From an uncultured Oscillospiraceae bacterium (GTDB lineage Bacteria; Bacillota; Clostridia; Oscillospirales; Oscillospiraceae), in assembly GCA_900763995.1 (NCBI GenBank), contig CAAFMK010000049.1:1-46308 (forward strand): DNA of 46,308 bases, read 5' to 3'. Under the pieces are notes generated by a model. The model saw only the letters and a list, made by a program, of their open reading frames with translations, was not told the DNA's origin and did not search any database. A program made the position numbers and the translations under genes. This document shows, one piece after another, positions 35,264 to 42,904 of this stretch. Numbering within the stretch: position 1 is the first letter of the stretch; every line of letters starts with the position of its first letter.

Positions 35264-35328
35264 TGTGAGATCCTGTGCCCCTATACCAGTGGGGTGCAGT
35301 TGCTCAAGTATGAAATGGAGGGAATGGA

Positions 35329-35667
35329 ATGAGTAAGTTATCCTTTGACGGTATTGGTGCTGTGGTGGCCACCTTTGAAGCCGATGAGGGGGTGAAGGGC
35401 GGTCAGGTGGTCAAGCTGACTGGCAACAACAAGGTGGGCCCATGCAGCGCAGGAGATGCCTTTTGTGGTGTGGCACTGGAGCCCCGGGCCGGATTTGTGG
35501 CCGTTCAGGTCAGGGGCTTTGTGACGGTGTCAGGGACACAGAGCCTGTCAGCAGGACAGACCGCCCTTGTGGCCGACGGAAAGGGCAGCGTCAAGATTGG
35601 CTCAGGCGGGGAGAAGATCCTGGTGGCAAGTGTGGAGGCAGACGGTACCGCGGTACTGTGTCTGTAA
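35329..35667 (+). CDS. Putative capsid decoration/stabilisation protein (DUF2190-like)
   Basis: A 112-residue, glycine- and valine-rich all-beta protein (VVATFEADEGVKGGQVVKLT; VQVRGFVTVSGTQSLSAGQT; VASVEADGTAVL). The order of strands and the GDAFCGVAL segment resemble DUF2190-type proteins found directly before major capsid genes, which bind the outer capsid. It lies 22 bases before the capsid gene. GGAGGGAATGG is the ribosome site. The 65-base gap upstream holds only that leader. Function is by family look and position. Confidence 0.65.
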   Translation: MSKLSFDGIGAVVATFEADEGVKGGQVVKLTGNNKVGPCSAGDAFCGVALEPRAGFVAVQVRGFVTVSGTQSLSAGQTALVADGKGSVKIGSGGEKILVASVEADGTAVLCL

Positions 35668-35689
35668 GTTGAAAAGGGAGTGTGGAACG

Positions 35690-36703
35690 ATGGCTTATTC
35701 TTATGACGATCTGAAGCTGGACAAGGGAATGTATCAGCAGGCGGGCAGCACCTTTACCCAGGTGCTGGAGAGTCAAGACCCCAGTGAGCGATATAAGGGC
35801 ACCAGTCTGGAGGGGCTGGACGCCTTCCAGCGACAGCTCAAGCGCTTTGATATTAAGGTGAGAGGTGCGGGCAGCGATGTGGTGGAAAAATTTTTCCGTA
35901 CCGCAGATTCCGCCGTACTGTTCCCTGAGTTTATTGCCCGCACCGTTCGGCAGGGCATGGAGGAGAGCGACCTGCTGCCCCACATCACCGCAGCAGTGAC
36001 CCGTTTTGACGGCATGGACTACCGCTCCATCACCGCCAAGGCCGGCGGGGAGGAGAAGGAGCTGCGCCAGGTGGAGGAGGGGGCGGAGATTCCCGCCACC
36101 ACCATCAAGGTACAGTCCAACCTTGTGAAGCTCCACAAGCGGGGCCGTATGCTGGTAGCCAGCTATGAGGCAGTACGCTATCAGAAGCTGGATCTGTTTT
36201 CTGTGACCCTGCGGCAGATGGGCGCACACATTGCCCGTACCCAGCTGGAGGATGCTGTGGGTGTGCTCATCCATGGGGATGGCAATAACAACGCCGCCAC
36301 AGTGGATCAGGTGGCCCAGTCCGGCACCCTGACTTATGATGATCTGGTGAACTTCTGGGCCAAGTTCGATCCCTATGAGATGAACGCCCTGCTGGTCTCT
36401 GGGGATGTGCTGGTGAATATGCTCAAGCTGCCTGAGTTCCAAAATCCCCTGACTGGCCTGAATTTTCAGGGCACCGGCAAGCTGACTACCCCCCTGGGCG
36501 CCACATTGCTGCGCACCTCTGTACTGCCTAAAAACACGGCCATTGGTCTGGATAAGCGCTTTGCTCTGGAGATGGTACAGGGCAGTGATGTGCTGGTGGA
36601 GTATGACAAGCTCATTGACCGCCAGCTGGAGCGGGCGGCCATTACCACCATCAGTGGCTTTGCCAAGGTATTTCCTGAGGCCAGCAGGGTGCTGGAGGTC
36701 TGA
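35690..36703 (+). CDS. Major capsid protein (HK97 fold)
   Basis: A 337-residue protein in the position of the shell subunit. The N-terminal arm (1-55) is followed by FFRTADSAVLFPEFIARTVRQ, a segment of long strands with TIKVQSNLVKLHKRGRMLV, a helical spine with LFSVTLRQMGAHIARTQLED, and the A-domain ending AITTISGFAKVFPEASR. This pattern matches major capsid proteins of the HK97 fold next to XkdF-type proteases. The frame is open upstream to 35567, but that overlaps the decoration gene; AAGGGAG sits 9 bases before the ATG at 35690. Intact, so shells should be able to form. Confidence 0.87.
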   Translation: MAYSYDDLKLDKGMYQQAGSTFTQVLESQDPSERYKGTSLEGLDAFQRQLKRFDIKVRGAGSDVVEKFFRTADSAVLFPEFIARTVRQGMEESDLLPHITAAVTRFDGMDYRSITAKAGGEEKELRQVEEGAEIPATTIKVQSNLVKLHKRGRMLVASYEAVRYQKLDLFSVTLRQMGAHIARTQLEDAVGVLIHGDGNNNAATVDQVAQSGTLTYDDLVNFWAKFDPYEMNALLVSGDVLVNMLKLPEFQNPLTGLNFQGTGKLTTPLGATLLRTSVLPKNTAIGLDKRFALEMVQGSDVLVEYDKLIDRQLERAAITTISGFAKVFPEASRVLEV

Positions 36704-36704
36704 G

Positions 36705-37055
36705 ATGACAGAGGAAATCATGGCCCTGTGCAGGGCGATGGGGGCTGCTGAGAACCAGGAGGAGCTGCTGCTCCCCCTGGTTCAAGCCATTCAAGATAAG
36801 CTGACTGCACGGCTGAAGGCGGGGGTGCTGCCTGAGGACTGTGGGCCAGCCTTTCCGCTGGCCGCTGCCATGATGGCAATGGACAAGCTGAAAGAGACCA
36901 CCGGCTCTGACCAGGAGGTGACCTCCTTTACAGCGGGGGATCTGACCATCCACAAAAAGTCTGGCGGGGGACAGAAGCTGACTGTCCAGGTGGAGGAGCT
37001 GTTGTCCCAGTGGCTGGAGGACACCAGCTTTTGCTTTCAGGGGGTGAGAGGATGA
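36705..37055 (+). CDS. Putative head-tail connector protein
   Basis: A 116-residue acidic, largely helical protein (EEIMALCRAMGAAENQEELL; AAAMMAMDKLKETTG) placed right after the major capsid gene, where PBSX-type elements encode a YqbG-like head-completion protein that plugs the portal. The ATG follows the capsid stop by one base and overlaps its TGAGATG region, so it is translationally coupled. The end overlaps the next gene (ATGATGA). No catalytic motif. Call rests on position, size and helix content. Confidence 0.5.
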   Translation: MTEEIMALCRAMGAAENQEELLLPLVQAIQDKLTARLKAGVLPEDCGPAFPLAAAMMAMDKLKETTGSDQEVTSFTAGDLTIHKKSGGGQKLTVQVEELLSQWLEDTSFCFQGVRG

Positions 37056-37387
37056 TGGAACGAGAGTGGCAGGGGATCTTATCCCAATATGGCCAGAATG
37101 TGGTGCTTTCTCAAGGGGGGGAGCAGCTGAGTATCAAGGCGCTGATCCAGCCAGTGCTGGAGGAGAGCAGGGTACAGGAGATCCCATCGCCCCTGGGTGT
37201 GACCACACAGGAGCGGTATCTGTATCTGGGCCCCGCTGACCATCCTCTGGATATGGACACTGGGGTACAGTGGCATGGCAGGGACTATCAGGTGCAGCGG
37301 GCACACAGAGCGGGAGAGGGAGTTTGTCCCTACCAGTGGGCTGTGCTCTGTCCAAAGGATGAGGAGAAGGTATGGGGACAGGAGTAG
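37052..37387 (+). CDS. Putative head-tail joining protein
   Basis: A 111-residue protein, mostly beta-stranded in the second half (RYLYLGPADHPLDMDTGVQW followed by YQVQRAH and YQWAVLCPKD). It starts inside the stop of the previous gene and overlaps the following one by 16 bases. Its position second after the capsid gene matches the XkdH/YqbH-type joining or stopper protein. Sequence is not distinctive enough for a firm family call. Confidence 0.5.
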   Translation: MMEREWQGILSQYGQNVVLSQGGEQLSIKALIQPVLEESRVQEIPSPLGVTTQERYLYLGPADHPLDMDTGVQWHGRDYQVQRAHRAGEGVCPYQWAVLCPKDEEKVWGQE

Positions 37388-37875
37388 CACATATCTGCCA
37401 GTCTATGGCGGACTATCTGAACCAGCAGGAGATTCCCTCACAAACCGCCTGGCCCGCCGCACTGCGCAAGGAGCAGGAGGGGCCGGTGGTGGTGGTGGCT
37501 TTACAGCGATGCGTGGTAGAGCCGTCAGGATTTCAGGACTATCTGGGGGAGCGATATGACAAAGAGAGCGGGCAGTGGGTGGAGTGCTATGGCCGAAAGG
37601 CCAGGCTTACCCTGTCTCTGGACATCTATGCACCGGAAAAATGCGATGGGCAGACCATTCAGCAGACCCTTGATACACTGGCGGGTGCCCTTCTGCTGGG
37701 CGGGCCAGAGGGACTGAATGTGGAGGAGTTCTCCTGTGGTCAGACCGACTATGACAGCAGCAGCCGGCGACTGAGGCGGCCTGCACAGGCAGTATTTACC
37801 GCTTATTTGTGCGCACAGACCCAGTCTACTGGGGAGTTTACAGATTTTGTATTGCGAGGTGTAGTGAATCAATGA
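37372..37875 (+). CDS. Putative tail terminator/completion protein
   Basis: A 167-residue protein preceding the sheath gene, where contractile phages place the tail terminator that caps the tube and joins it to the head. The beginning is helical (AHICQSMADYLNQQEIPSQT), then strands (GPVVVVALQRCVVEP; KARLTLSLDIYAPEKCDGQT) and a helix-strand end. It overlaps its upstream neighbour by 16 bases and the sheath by 4. The ATG at 37372 is preceded by GAGGAGAAGG. Function is positional inference. Confidence 0.55.
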   Translation: MGTGVAHICQSMADYLNQQEIPSQTAWPAALRKEQEGPVVVVALQRCVVEPSGFQDYLGERYDKESGQWVECYGRKARLTLSLDIYAPEKCDGQTIQQTLDTLAGALLLGGPEGLNVEEFSCGQTDYDSSSRRLRRPAQAVFTAYLCAQTQSTGEFTDFVLRGVVNQ

Positions 37876-38930
37876 GTATTGCGGCACATCAGCGTCCGGG
37901 GGTCTACTCCTCCTATGACGCATCATCTGTGGTCAGCGGCAACAGTGCTGGCAGACTGGTGGGACTGGTAGGTGTCAACACAGTGGCCCAGGCAGGTGTG
38001 GCCCAGACCATCACCAGCTATGACCAGGCGGTGGCGGCCTTTGGCTCCAACGGATGTGAGGATATGGCAGGGCTGATTCGACTGGCGCTGAGAAATGGCG
38101 CTTCCGGGGTGGTGTCCATCCCAATAGAAAATTCAGAGGGATATGAGACCGCCTTTGAGCAGCTGGCCGGGATGGAGGACATTGCACTGGTGATCTGTGA
38201 CAGCACACAGGAGGAGGTACAGCAGAAGCTGAAGGCCAGTGTGGTGGCAGCATCCGATCGGCGCAGGGAGAGACTGGCGGTTTTGGCTGGTGCAGCCAGT
38301 GAGGGAGCAGATGCACTGATCCAACGGGCCAAAAATCTAAACTGTGAGCGTTTACTGCTGGTGGCCCCTGGCGGGGTGAACAGCGAGGGGGAGCCTGTTT
38401 CCGGGCTGCCCGTTGCAGCCGCTGTGGCTGGTGCCATTGCAGGAGAAAAAGATCCGGCGATCCCTTTGGGCGGAGCAGAGCTCTTTGGACTGGATGGACT
38501 GTCCGACAGGCTGGAGGATAAGGATCTGGATCGGCTGATCTTAGGTGGTGTCACCCCTGTGGAAAGTCTGGGGGGTGCGGTGAGCGTGGTACGAGGGGTG
38601 ACCACCAGAACCACCACCGGCGAGGCATCTGACAGCACCTGGCGGGATCTGACCACCATTCGGGTGGTGGATGATGTGATCCCGGGACTGCGGATGGCCC
38701 TGCGGACACGGTTCCGTCGGGCCAAAAATACAGCCCAGAGCAGAGGGGCCATCCGGGCTCAGGTGGTGCTGGAGTTGGAAAACAAGATGGCCAGAGAGAT
38801 CATTACAGGGTATCAAAATGTATCGGTACGGGCGGATACAGAGGATGCCACCCGATGCCTGGTGGACTTCTCCTTTACAGTGGCTCATGGGCTGAATCAG
38901 ATCTGGCTCACCGCCCATATTACAGTTTAA
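37872..38930 (+). CDS. Contractile tail sheath protein (XkdK-like)
   Basis: A 352-residue sheath subunit. The start RPGVYSSYDASSV is the typical sheath N-terminus that links neighbouring subunits. The middle has the variable outer domain, and the C-terminal domain contains LTTIRVVDDVIPGLRMALRT and the ending VDFSFTVAHGLNQIWLTAHI, the strand that swaps between rings. PBSX-type sheaths are longer (around 460), so the surface domain is reduced. ATG overlaps the previous stop (ATGA). Its presence shows a contractile (myovirus-like) tail. Confidence 0.88.
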   Translation: MSIAAHQRPGVYSSYDASSVVSGNSAGRLVGLVGVNTVAQAGVAQTITSYDQAVAAFGSNGCEDMAGLIRLALRNGASGVVSIPIENSEGYETAFEQLAGMEDIALVICDSTQEEVQQKLKASVVAASDRRRERLAVLAGAASEGADALIQRAKNLNCERLLLVAPGGVNSEGEPVSGLPVAAAVAGAIAGEKDPAIPLGGAELFGLDGLSDRLEDKDLDRLILGGVTPVESLGGAVSVVRGVTTRTTTGEASDSTWRDLTTIRVVDDVIPGLRMALRTRFRRAKNTAQSRGAIRAQVVLELENKMAREIITGYQNVSVRADTEDATRCLVDFSFTVAHGLNQIWLTAHITV

Positions 38931-38942
38931 GGGGGGATTTGA

Positions 38943-39332
38943 ATGAGCATTGCAGGATTTCCAACCAGCAGTGACATCTATCTGGAGGCAGATGGTGTGC
39001 GGGTGGCGGTGGTACAGAGCTACGCCGCCAAAACAACCAGAAGCAGTCTGGCTGTGGAGGCCTTTGGAGAGTCTGAGCCTGTGGCCACAGTGCCAGGACA
39101 GGCCAGCCATGTGCTGGAGCTGACCAGACTGTACGCCACCGATGAGGCCATTCGGGATGGGATCGATTTTTATTCCATGTATGATTTTTCTCTGGTCATC
39201 TGCAAGCCAGACCGGAAAATCATCTACTCCGGCTGTCAGTGGAGCACCATTCAGGAGAGCGCCACACTGGGCAACATGGTGTTGGAGAAGGTCACACTGG
39301 TGGCGGCCAAACGCCTTGAGATGGGGGTGTGA
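38943..39332 (+). CDS. Tail tube protein (XkdM-like)
   Basis: A 129-residue beta-barrel-type protein directly after the sheath, as for the inner tube subunit of contractile tails. It has an N-terminal SIAGFPTSSDIYLEADGVRV, strands with VVQSYAAKTTRSSLAVEAFG, a central helix/loop, and a closing VLEKVTLVAAKRLEMGV strand. Typical tube subunits are 140-170 residues, so it is slightly short. GGGGGGATTTGA precedes the ATG. The 12-base gap to the sheath indicates one message. Confidence 0.8.
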   Translation: MSIAGFPTSSDIYLEADGVRVAVVQSYAAKTTRSSLAVEAFGESEPVATVPGQASHVLELTRLYATDEAIRDGIDFYSMYDFSLVICKPDRKIIYSGCQWSTIQESATLGNMVLEKVTLVAAKRLEMGV

Positions 39333-39336
39333 TCCA

Positions 39337-39714
39337 ATGGAGTCCATACTGGCAAAATCAGACAGGATCAAGCTGGAAAATGGAATGTCACTGCGGCTGC
39401 TGTCCGCTCTGGAGGTGATGCAGGCCAGACGGGAGGCACAGGGGCTTGCAGAGGGGGAGAGGGAACAGGCCCTGTGCTCCAACGCCTGTCTGCTGGCCCG
39501 GGCACTGGAGGATGAGGAAAAAAAGCCCATATTCAAACATGGGCAGGAGGTTCTGGTAGGGCTGACTGTGGAGGAAATCTCCAATTTGGCCCTGCGCTGG
39601 AGCCAGTTCAATCAGTCCTGCAACCCTGGACTGGGACTGACAGAGCAGGAACTGGAGATGGTAAAAAAAAACTCCGTGACCACCCGGAAGAGCGGCTGCG
39701 CTGGCAGGTGCTAA
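39337..39714 (+). CDS. Tail assembly chaperone, zero-frame product (XkdN/gpG-like)
   Basis: A 125-residue protein between the tube and tape-measure positions, where most long-tailed phages encode two overlapping chaperones made by a -1 frameshift. It begins MESILAKSDRIKLENGMSLR, is mainly helical, and ends shortly after a run of nine A at 39663-39671 with SVTTRKSGCAGRC. The last 14 codons read like a non-conserved tail, as expected past a slip site. The chaperone normally coats the tape measure during tube assembly (established for lambda gpG/gpGT). Confidence 0.75.
   Translation: MESILAKSDRIKLENGMSLRLLSALEVMQARREAQGLAEGEREQALCSNACLLARALEDEEKKPIFKHGQEVLVGLTVEEISNLALRWSQFNQSCNPGLGLTEQELEMVKKNSVTTRKSGCAGRC
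39654..39672 (+). promoter_or_regulatory. Programmed -1 frameshift site
   Basis: The heptamer A AAA AAC (39666-39672) is in the slippery register relative to the 39337 start (GTA AAA AAA AAC). GGAG (39654-39657) lies 8 bases upstream, where an SD-like element stimulates -1 slipping. A small hairpin AGCG/CGCT, possibly enclosed by CACC/GGTG, lies downstream. The -1 frame is open from here to 39971. Confidence 0.75.
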
Positions 39715-39971
39715 GTGCCTTCCATGCGCTGCCTACAGAGCAGCGGGCCAAGGATATGAAAAGTCGGGACTACCTCTGGTGTCTATCCAACCTCCTGTTG
39801 GACAAGGAGGAGCAGCTGGAGCAGCTGTGCCCAAGCTGTAGAGCCCAGGCAATGCAGGAGCGCTGCGTGGTATGTGGACAGGATCTGACACTCTGGGGTG
39901 AGGGGATGGAAAACAGCACCTTTGATCAAAAGAGATTTGAGGAACTGAAACGGGGGGCAGATCATGGTTGA
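39672..39971 (+). CDS. Tail assembly chaperone -1 frame extension (gpT-like), with zinc-ribbon-type cysteines
   Basis: This frame has no good start of its own (only a GTG at 39708 without a ribosome site) and is best read as the end of a 211-residue fusion made by slipping at 39666-39672. It begins LRDHPEERLRWQVLSAFHAL, in keeping with a chaperone extension. CPSC and CVVC pairs about 12 residues apart look like a zinc ribbon; in other phages this extension binds tube subunits. It overlaps the next gene by 8 bases. If the frameshift did not occur, the segment could only be made from GTG. Confidence 0.7.
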   Translation, partial: LRDHPEERLRWQVLSAFHALPTEQRAKDMKSRDYLWCLSNLLLDKEEQLEQLCPSCRAQAMQERCVVCGQDLTLWGEGMENSTFDQKRFEELKRGADHG

Positions 39972-40587
39972 CTATCTGGAGCAGCTGGAGGAGGAGCGGG
40001 TGGACATTCTGATGGAGCAGACCACCCGTCTGGAACGGGCAATGTCCAGATATAGGGGCGGCCAGATGGAGGGAGCGCTGGATCCCTCAGAGGGAGATGG
40101 GGCAGATCCAGTTCTTGAGCCCCAGCTGTCCCACCCAAACAGACAGGAGGAGATCCTTACACCAGAGGCCCAGAGAAAGGATGGGACATGGGGAGGGATT
40201 GATACAATGGGGTACCTGGTATCTGCTGATCCAAAAGAGGTACAGGGTGTGACAAAGCCCCTCCCCCTGCTCCACCAGCTCAAGGAAGGGGAGCGGGCCA
40301 TGGGGGCAGCGGCGCAGCTGTCTGGAATAAGCAGAGCACAAAAAGAGCAAAGGGCAGACGGGACAAGCACACAGAACAAAAAGGGGTACCCAATGGTCCT
40401 TTCCAGACCTGACAGTGCCAGCCCCCTCCACCAGGTGGGACTGGAGGCAGGGAGCGGGGTCAGAGAGTGGCCCAGCCATACAGGGGCAGATGGCCCAGCC
40501 AGCCGTGAGGGGAACTGGGCCGAGTGGGCTGACCGGGTCTTTCGTCGAGACAGCCGCCGATATGACGGCGGATTTTATCTCTATTGA
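39964..40587 (+). CDS. Short protein in the tape-measure position
   Basis: I do not recognise a family for this 207-residue protein. Residues 1-35 form a charged helix (DYLEQLEEERVDILMEQTTR), residues 36-110 are proline- and acid-rich and probably disordered, 110-135 form a second helix (HQLKEGERAMGAAAQLSGIS), and the end is WAEWADRVFRRDSRRYDGGF with an aromatic tip. PBSX-type elements have a tape measure of over 1000 residues here. If this is a tape measure, an all-helical length of about 1.5 angstrom per residue would give a tube of only about 30 nm. It may instead be a remnant or a tail-core protein. It overlaps the chaperone gene and ends 18 bases before the LysM gene. Confidence 0.55.
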   Translation: MVDYLEQLEEERVDILMEQTTRLERAMSRYRGGQMEGALDPSEGDGADPVLEPQLSHPNRQEEILTPEAQRKDGTWGGIDTMGYLVSADPKEVQGVTKPLPLLHQLKEGERAMGAAAQLSGISRAQKEQRADGTSTQNKKGYPMVLSRPDSASPLHQVGLEAGSGVREWPSHTGADGPASREGNWAEWADRVFRRDSRRYDGGFYLY

Positions 40588-40605
40588 GGAAGGCGGTGAG
40601 GGGTG

Positions 40606-41184
40606 ATGGATCTATCACCAATGCGATACAAAAACTATACCTGGCCCCACAATCCACGGGTGTACTCCATCGACTACGAGCGGAAGATGGCGGTACATAA
40701 AACACCCTTTGGACTGTTTCGTCTTCAGGATCTGGGGCGAACCAACCGGGTGATGGAGGGGGAGGGAGAATTTGTAGGGGATGGGGCCTATTCACAGTTT
40801 GGTCAGCTGGCCAATGTGTTTTATCACAGTGGCCCAGGTATGCTGGTTCATCCTTTGTGGCAGGCAGCAAATGCCTATTTTGTATCCCTGCGCCTGGAGC
40901 AGGAGCCACGGCCAGACTATGTGCGCTACTCCTTTTCTTTTTGGGAGGATGACAGCTGGTACACTGGGATGGCCACCCAGAACAGCCCACCATCTCAGAC
41001 AGGTGGTGGAGCCACATCAGGACAGGGCACCAATGGGGCGGTCTACCACCGTGTAGTCAAGGGAGATTCCCTTTGGACATTGGCCAGACAGTATGGACGG
41101 ACACTGGCCGAGCTGATCGCACTCAACCCACAGATCAAAAATCCCAACCTGATCCATGTGGGGGAGGAGGTACGGGTGCAGTGA
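40606..41184 (+). CDS. LysM-domain baseplate/tail protein (XkdP-like)
   Basis: A 192-residue protein. The N-terminal domain (MRYKNYTWPHNPRVYSIDYE to about residue 125) resembles the XkdP/gp53-type baseplate hub adaptor. A G/S/T/Q linker (130-150) leads to a LysM domain (about 150-192, YHRVVKGDSLWTLARQYGRT then IHVGEEVRVQ). LysM binds peptidoglycan glycan and in tails helps orient the hub. Standard position, between tape measure and hub. A GTG at 40603 is also in frame; the ATG at 40606 was chosen. It shares GTGA with the hub gene. Confidence 0.82.
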   Translation: MDLSPMRYKNYTWPHNPRVYSIDYERKMAVHKTPFGLFRLQDLGRTNRVMEGEGEFVGDGAYSQFGQLANVFYHSGPGMLVHPLWQAANAYFVSLRLEQEPRPDYVRYSFSFWEDDSWYTGMATQNSPPSQTGGGATSGQGTNGAVYHRVVKGDSLWTLARQYGRTLAELIALNPQIKNPNLIHVGEEVRVQ

Positions 41185-42131
41185 GAGGCTATGTGATGGA
41201 TGCTGGGGGAACCCAGTGGACACTGCCCAATCTACTATCCTGGCGGATGGAGTATACTGCCGGGGTACCATGCGACAGCTTTTGGCTGCGCTGTACCTGG
41301 GATGGAGACAATACAACACGGCCAGGTGATTGGGTAACTTTTTCCGCCTGGCATGATGGAAAGCAGGTATTTTGTGGTGTAGTGGACGAGTGCGAGGTGA
41401 CACTCACCGCTGCTGGCCGCCAACTGGAGGTATCTGGGCGGGGCCTTGCCGCCCGGTTGTTAGATAATGAGGCACTGGGACAGGACTATATGTCCGCAAC
41501 CCAAGCGGACATCATAAAAGACCATGTAGCACCATATGGGATCGTGGTGGCACCGGGGGCCAATCTACCCCCGGTGTCCCGATTTTCCGTTGCCACTGGC
41601 AGCAGCGAGTGGTCGGTGGTCTATAACTTCGCCCGGTATTATGGAGGTGTGGCACCAAGGTTTGACCAGCGGGGCCGACTGGTGCTCACTGGATGGGAGG
41701 ACAGTCAAATGCGGGTCATCGATAACAGTACCGCAGTAACTGCCCTGATCTGCCGAGACAGGCGGTATGGCGTACTATCCCAGGTTCTGGTGCGGGATCG
41801 CTGGAGCGGGCAGATGGAGGAGGTCAACCATGATCCCTTCCAGAAAATAGGGGGCAGAGCCAGACGGATCATCACCATGCCGGAGCGGAGCAGCTACCAG
41901 ACCATGCGCTATACAGGGCGTTTTCAGCTGGAGAAATCGACATCAGAACTGCACAGGATCGAAATCACTGTTGCGGAGGCCTTTTGTGCATGGCCAGGGG
42001 ATCTGGTACAGGTCAATCGGAGCGGATGGGATTGGAATGGGAAGTATCGGGCGGTACAGGTGAGCGTGGGAATGGATGAGAAGGGGTATTGGAGCCGTTT
42101 GGAGCTGGCAGACCCAAATTTTACAGTTTGA
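41181..42131 (+). CDS. Tail baseplate hub protein (XkdQ/gp27-like)
   Basis: A 316-residue hub that connects the tube to the spike. An N-terminal barrel domain (TQWTLPNLLSWRMEYTAGVP; CGVVDECEVTLTAAGRQLEV) is followed by a segment with GRGLAARLLDNEALG, which is typical of XkdQ-type hubs, then a middle domain and a C-terminal barrel ending YWSRLELADPNFTV. The frame is open to 41073, but that overlaps the LysM gene. The GTG at 41181 shares GTGA with the previous stop, and GGGGAGGAGG lies 10 bases upstream; an ATG at 41196 is an alternative. Confidence 0.8.
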   Translation: MRGYVMDAGGTQWTLPNLLSWRMEYTAGVPCDSFWLRCTWDGDNTTRPGDWVTFSAWHDGKQVFCGVVDECEVTLTAAGRQLEVSGRGLAARLLDNEALGQDYMSATQADIIKDHVAPYGIVVAPGANLPPVSRFSVATGSSEWSVVYNFARYYGGVAPRFDQRGRLVLTGWEDSQMRVIDNSTAVTALICRDRRYGVLSQVLVRDRWSGQMEEVNHDPFQKIGGRARRIITMPERSSYQTMRYTGRFQLEKSTSELHRIEITVAEAFCAWPGDLVQVNRSGWDWNGKYRAVQVSVGMDEKGYWSRLELADPNFTV

Positions 42132-42141
42132 GGTGAGGCAG

Positions 42142-42531
42142 ATGTGGACATCAGAACGAAACCGAAATCAGCCTATAAGAGAGACGGTCGCTGAGGTCGG
42201 CGCTGTGACATTGGGCGGGGATTCCCCTGGCGTTAGCCTGGGTGGAGAGCGGCGCTGGATCCAGATGTATGGCCCAGGTGGCTACAGCTGGCGGCCTAAG
42301 GTTGGGGACGAGGTGCTGGTGCTCAAGGCCGGGACGGAGGGAGAATCCCCCTGTATTGTAGGCACACCACAGCAGAAAGAGGATCTGAAGCCTGGGGAGG
42401 TCAAGCTGAGTGTGGGAAAAAGCTCAGTTCACCTCACCCAGGATGAGATTTGTATGAGGGGACAGGTACGGATCAATGGGCGTAGATTGGAGAGTATTAT
42501 CACACAAATTGTACTGGATATACTGGGGTGA
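42142..42531 (+). CDS. Baseplate spike-type OB-fold protein (gpV-like)
   Basis: A 129-residue protein. An OB-fold-like N-terminal part (IQMYGPGGYSWRPKVGDEVL, then SPCIVGTPQQ) is followed by a short beta-prism-like repeat (VKLSVGKSSVHLTQDEICMR GQVRING), as in gpV/gp5 spike proteins that pierce the target envelope. It is short; no lysozyme domain and no distal PAAR-type tip is present. It sits between hub and gp25. AGGTGAGGC precedes the ATG. The spike role is by family resemblance. Confidence 0.75.
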   Translation: MWTSERNRNQPIRETVAEVGAVTLGGDSPGVSLGGERRWIQMYGPGGYSWRPKVGDEVLVLKAGTEGESPCIVGTPQQKEDLKPGEVKLSVGKSSVHLTQDEICMRGQVRINGRRLESIITQIVLDILG

Positions 42532-42543
42532 GATGGGGGTTCT

Positions 42544-42888
42544 ATGGAGAGAGTTTTGATCAATGGGGATTATGCGCCAGATGGGTCAGGTGGACTGCGG
42601 ACAACAACGGGAAATGAGGAGATGCTGGCCTGTGTGCTGTACCGCCTGATGGTGCGGCGGGGCTCCATGCCATTCCTGCCCCAACTGGGCAGCAGACTCT
42701 ACCAGCTAAAGCGAGAAAAGCCCTCAGTCAGACAGTCCCTTGCCCTACAGTATGTGGCAGAAGCCCTGAGGGAGGAGCCAGAGCTGAAGGTGCAGTCAGT
42801 GGAGCTGGAGGAGCGAGGGGGCAGCATCTGGATCAGGGTGCAGATTGTGTATCGGGGCGAAACTCTCGTCGGAGGGCTATCTGTGTGA
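42544..42888 (+). CDS. Baseplate wedge protein gp25-like (XkdS)
   Basis: A 114-residue member of the gp25/GPW family, which starts sheath polymerisation at the baseplate. NGDYAPDGSGGLRTTTGNEE leads into a helix and RGSMPFLPQLGSRLYQLKRE, the signature Pro-x-x-Gly-[ST]-x-L segment; then come a long helix (LALQYVAEALREEPELKVQS) and two closing strands. Correct position, just before gpJ. The ribosome site lies in the 12 bases after the spike stop (GATGGGGG is weak). Confidence 0.85.
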   Translation: MERVLINGDYAPDGSGGLRTTTGNEEMLACVLYRLMVRRGSMPFLPQLGSRLYQLKREKPSVRQSLALQYVAEALREEPELKVQSVELEERGGSIWIRVQIVYRGETLVGGLSV

Positions 42889-42904
42889 GGAGAGGGGGAG
42901 AAGG

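Noticed and set aside
35591..36721. 376-codon open frame antisense to the major capsid gene
   Set aside because: Composition is that of a shadow (runs of G, L, H, Q), and it would lie opposite the whole capsid operon.
38541..39611. 356-codon open frame antisense to sheath and tube
   Set aside because: Spans three sense genes that fit the phage order; no recognisable domain.
39663..39671. Simple frameshift mutation in the chaperone gene
   Set aside because: The slip heptamer, upstream GGAG and the gene position match programmed frameshifting, so mutation is the less likely reading, although a homopolymer sequencing error cannot be excluded.
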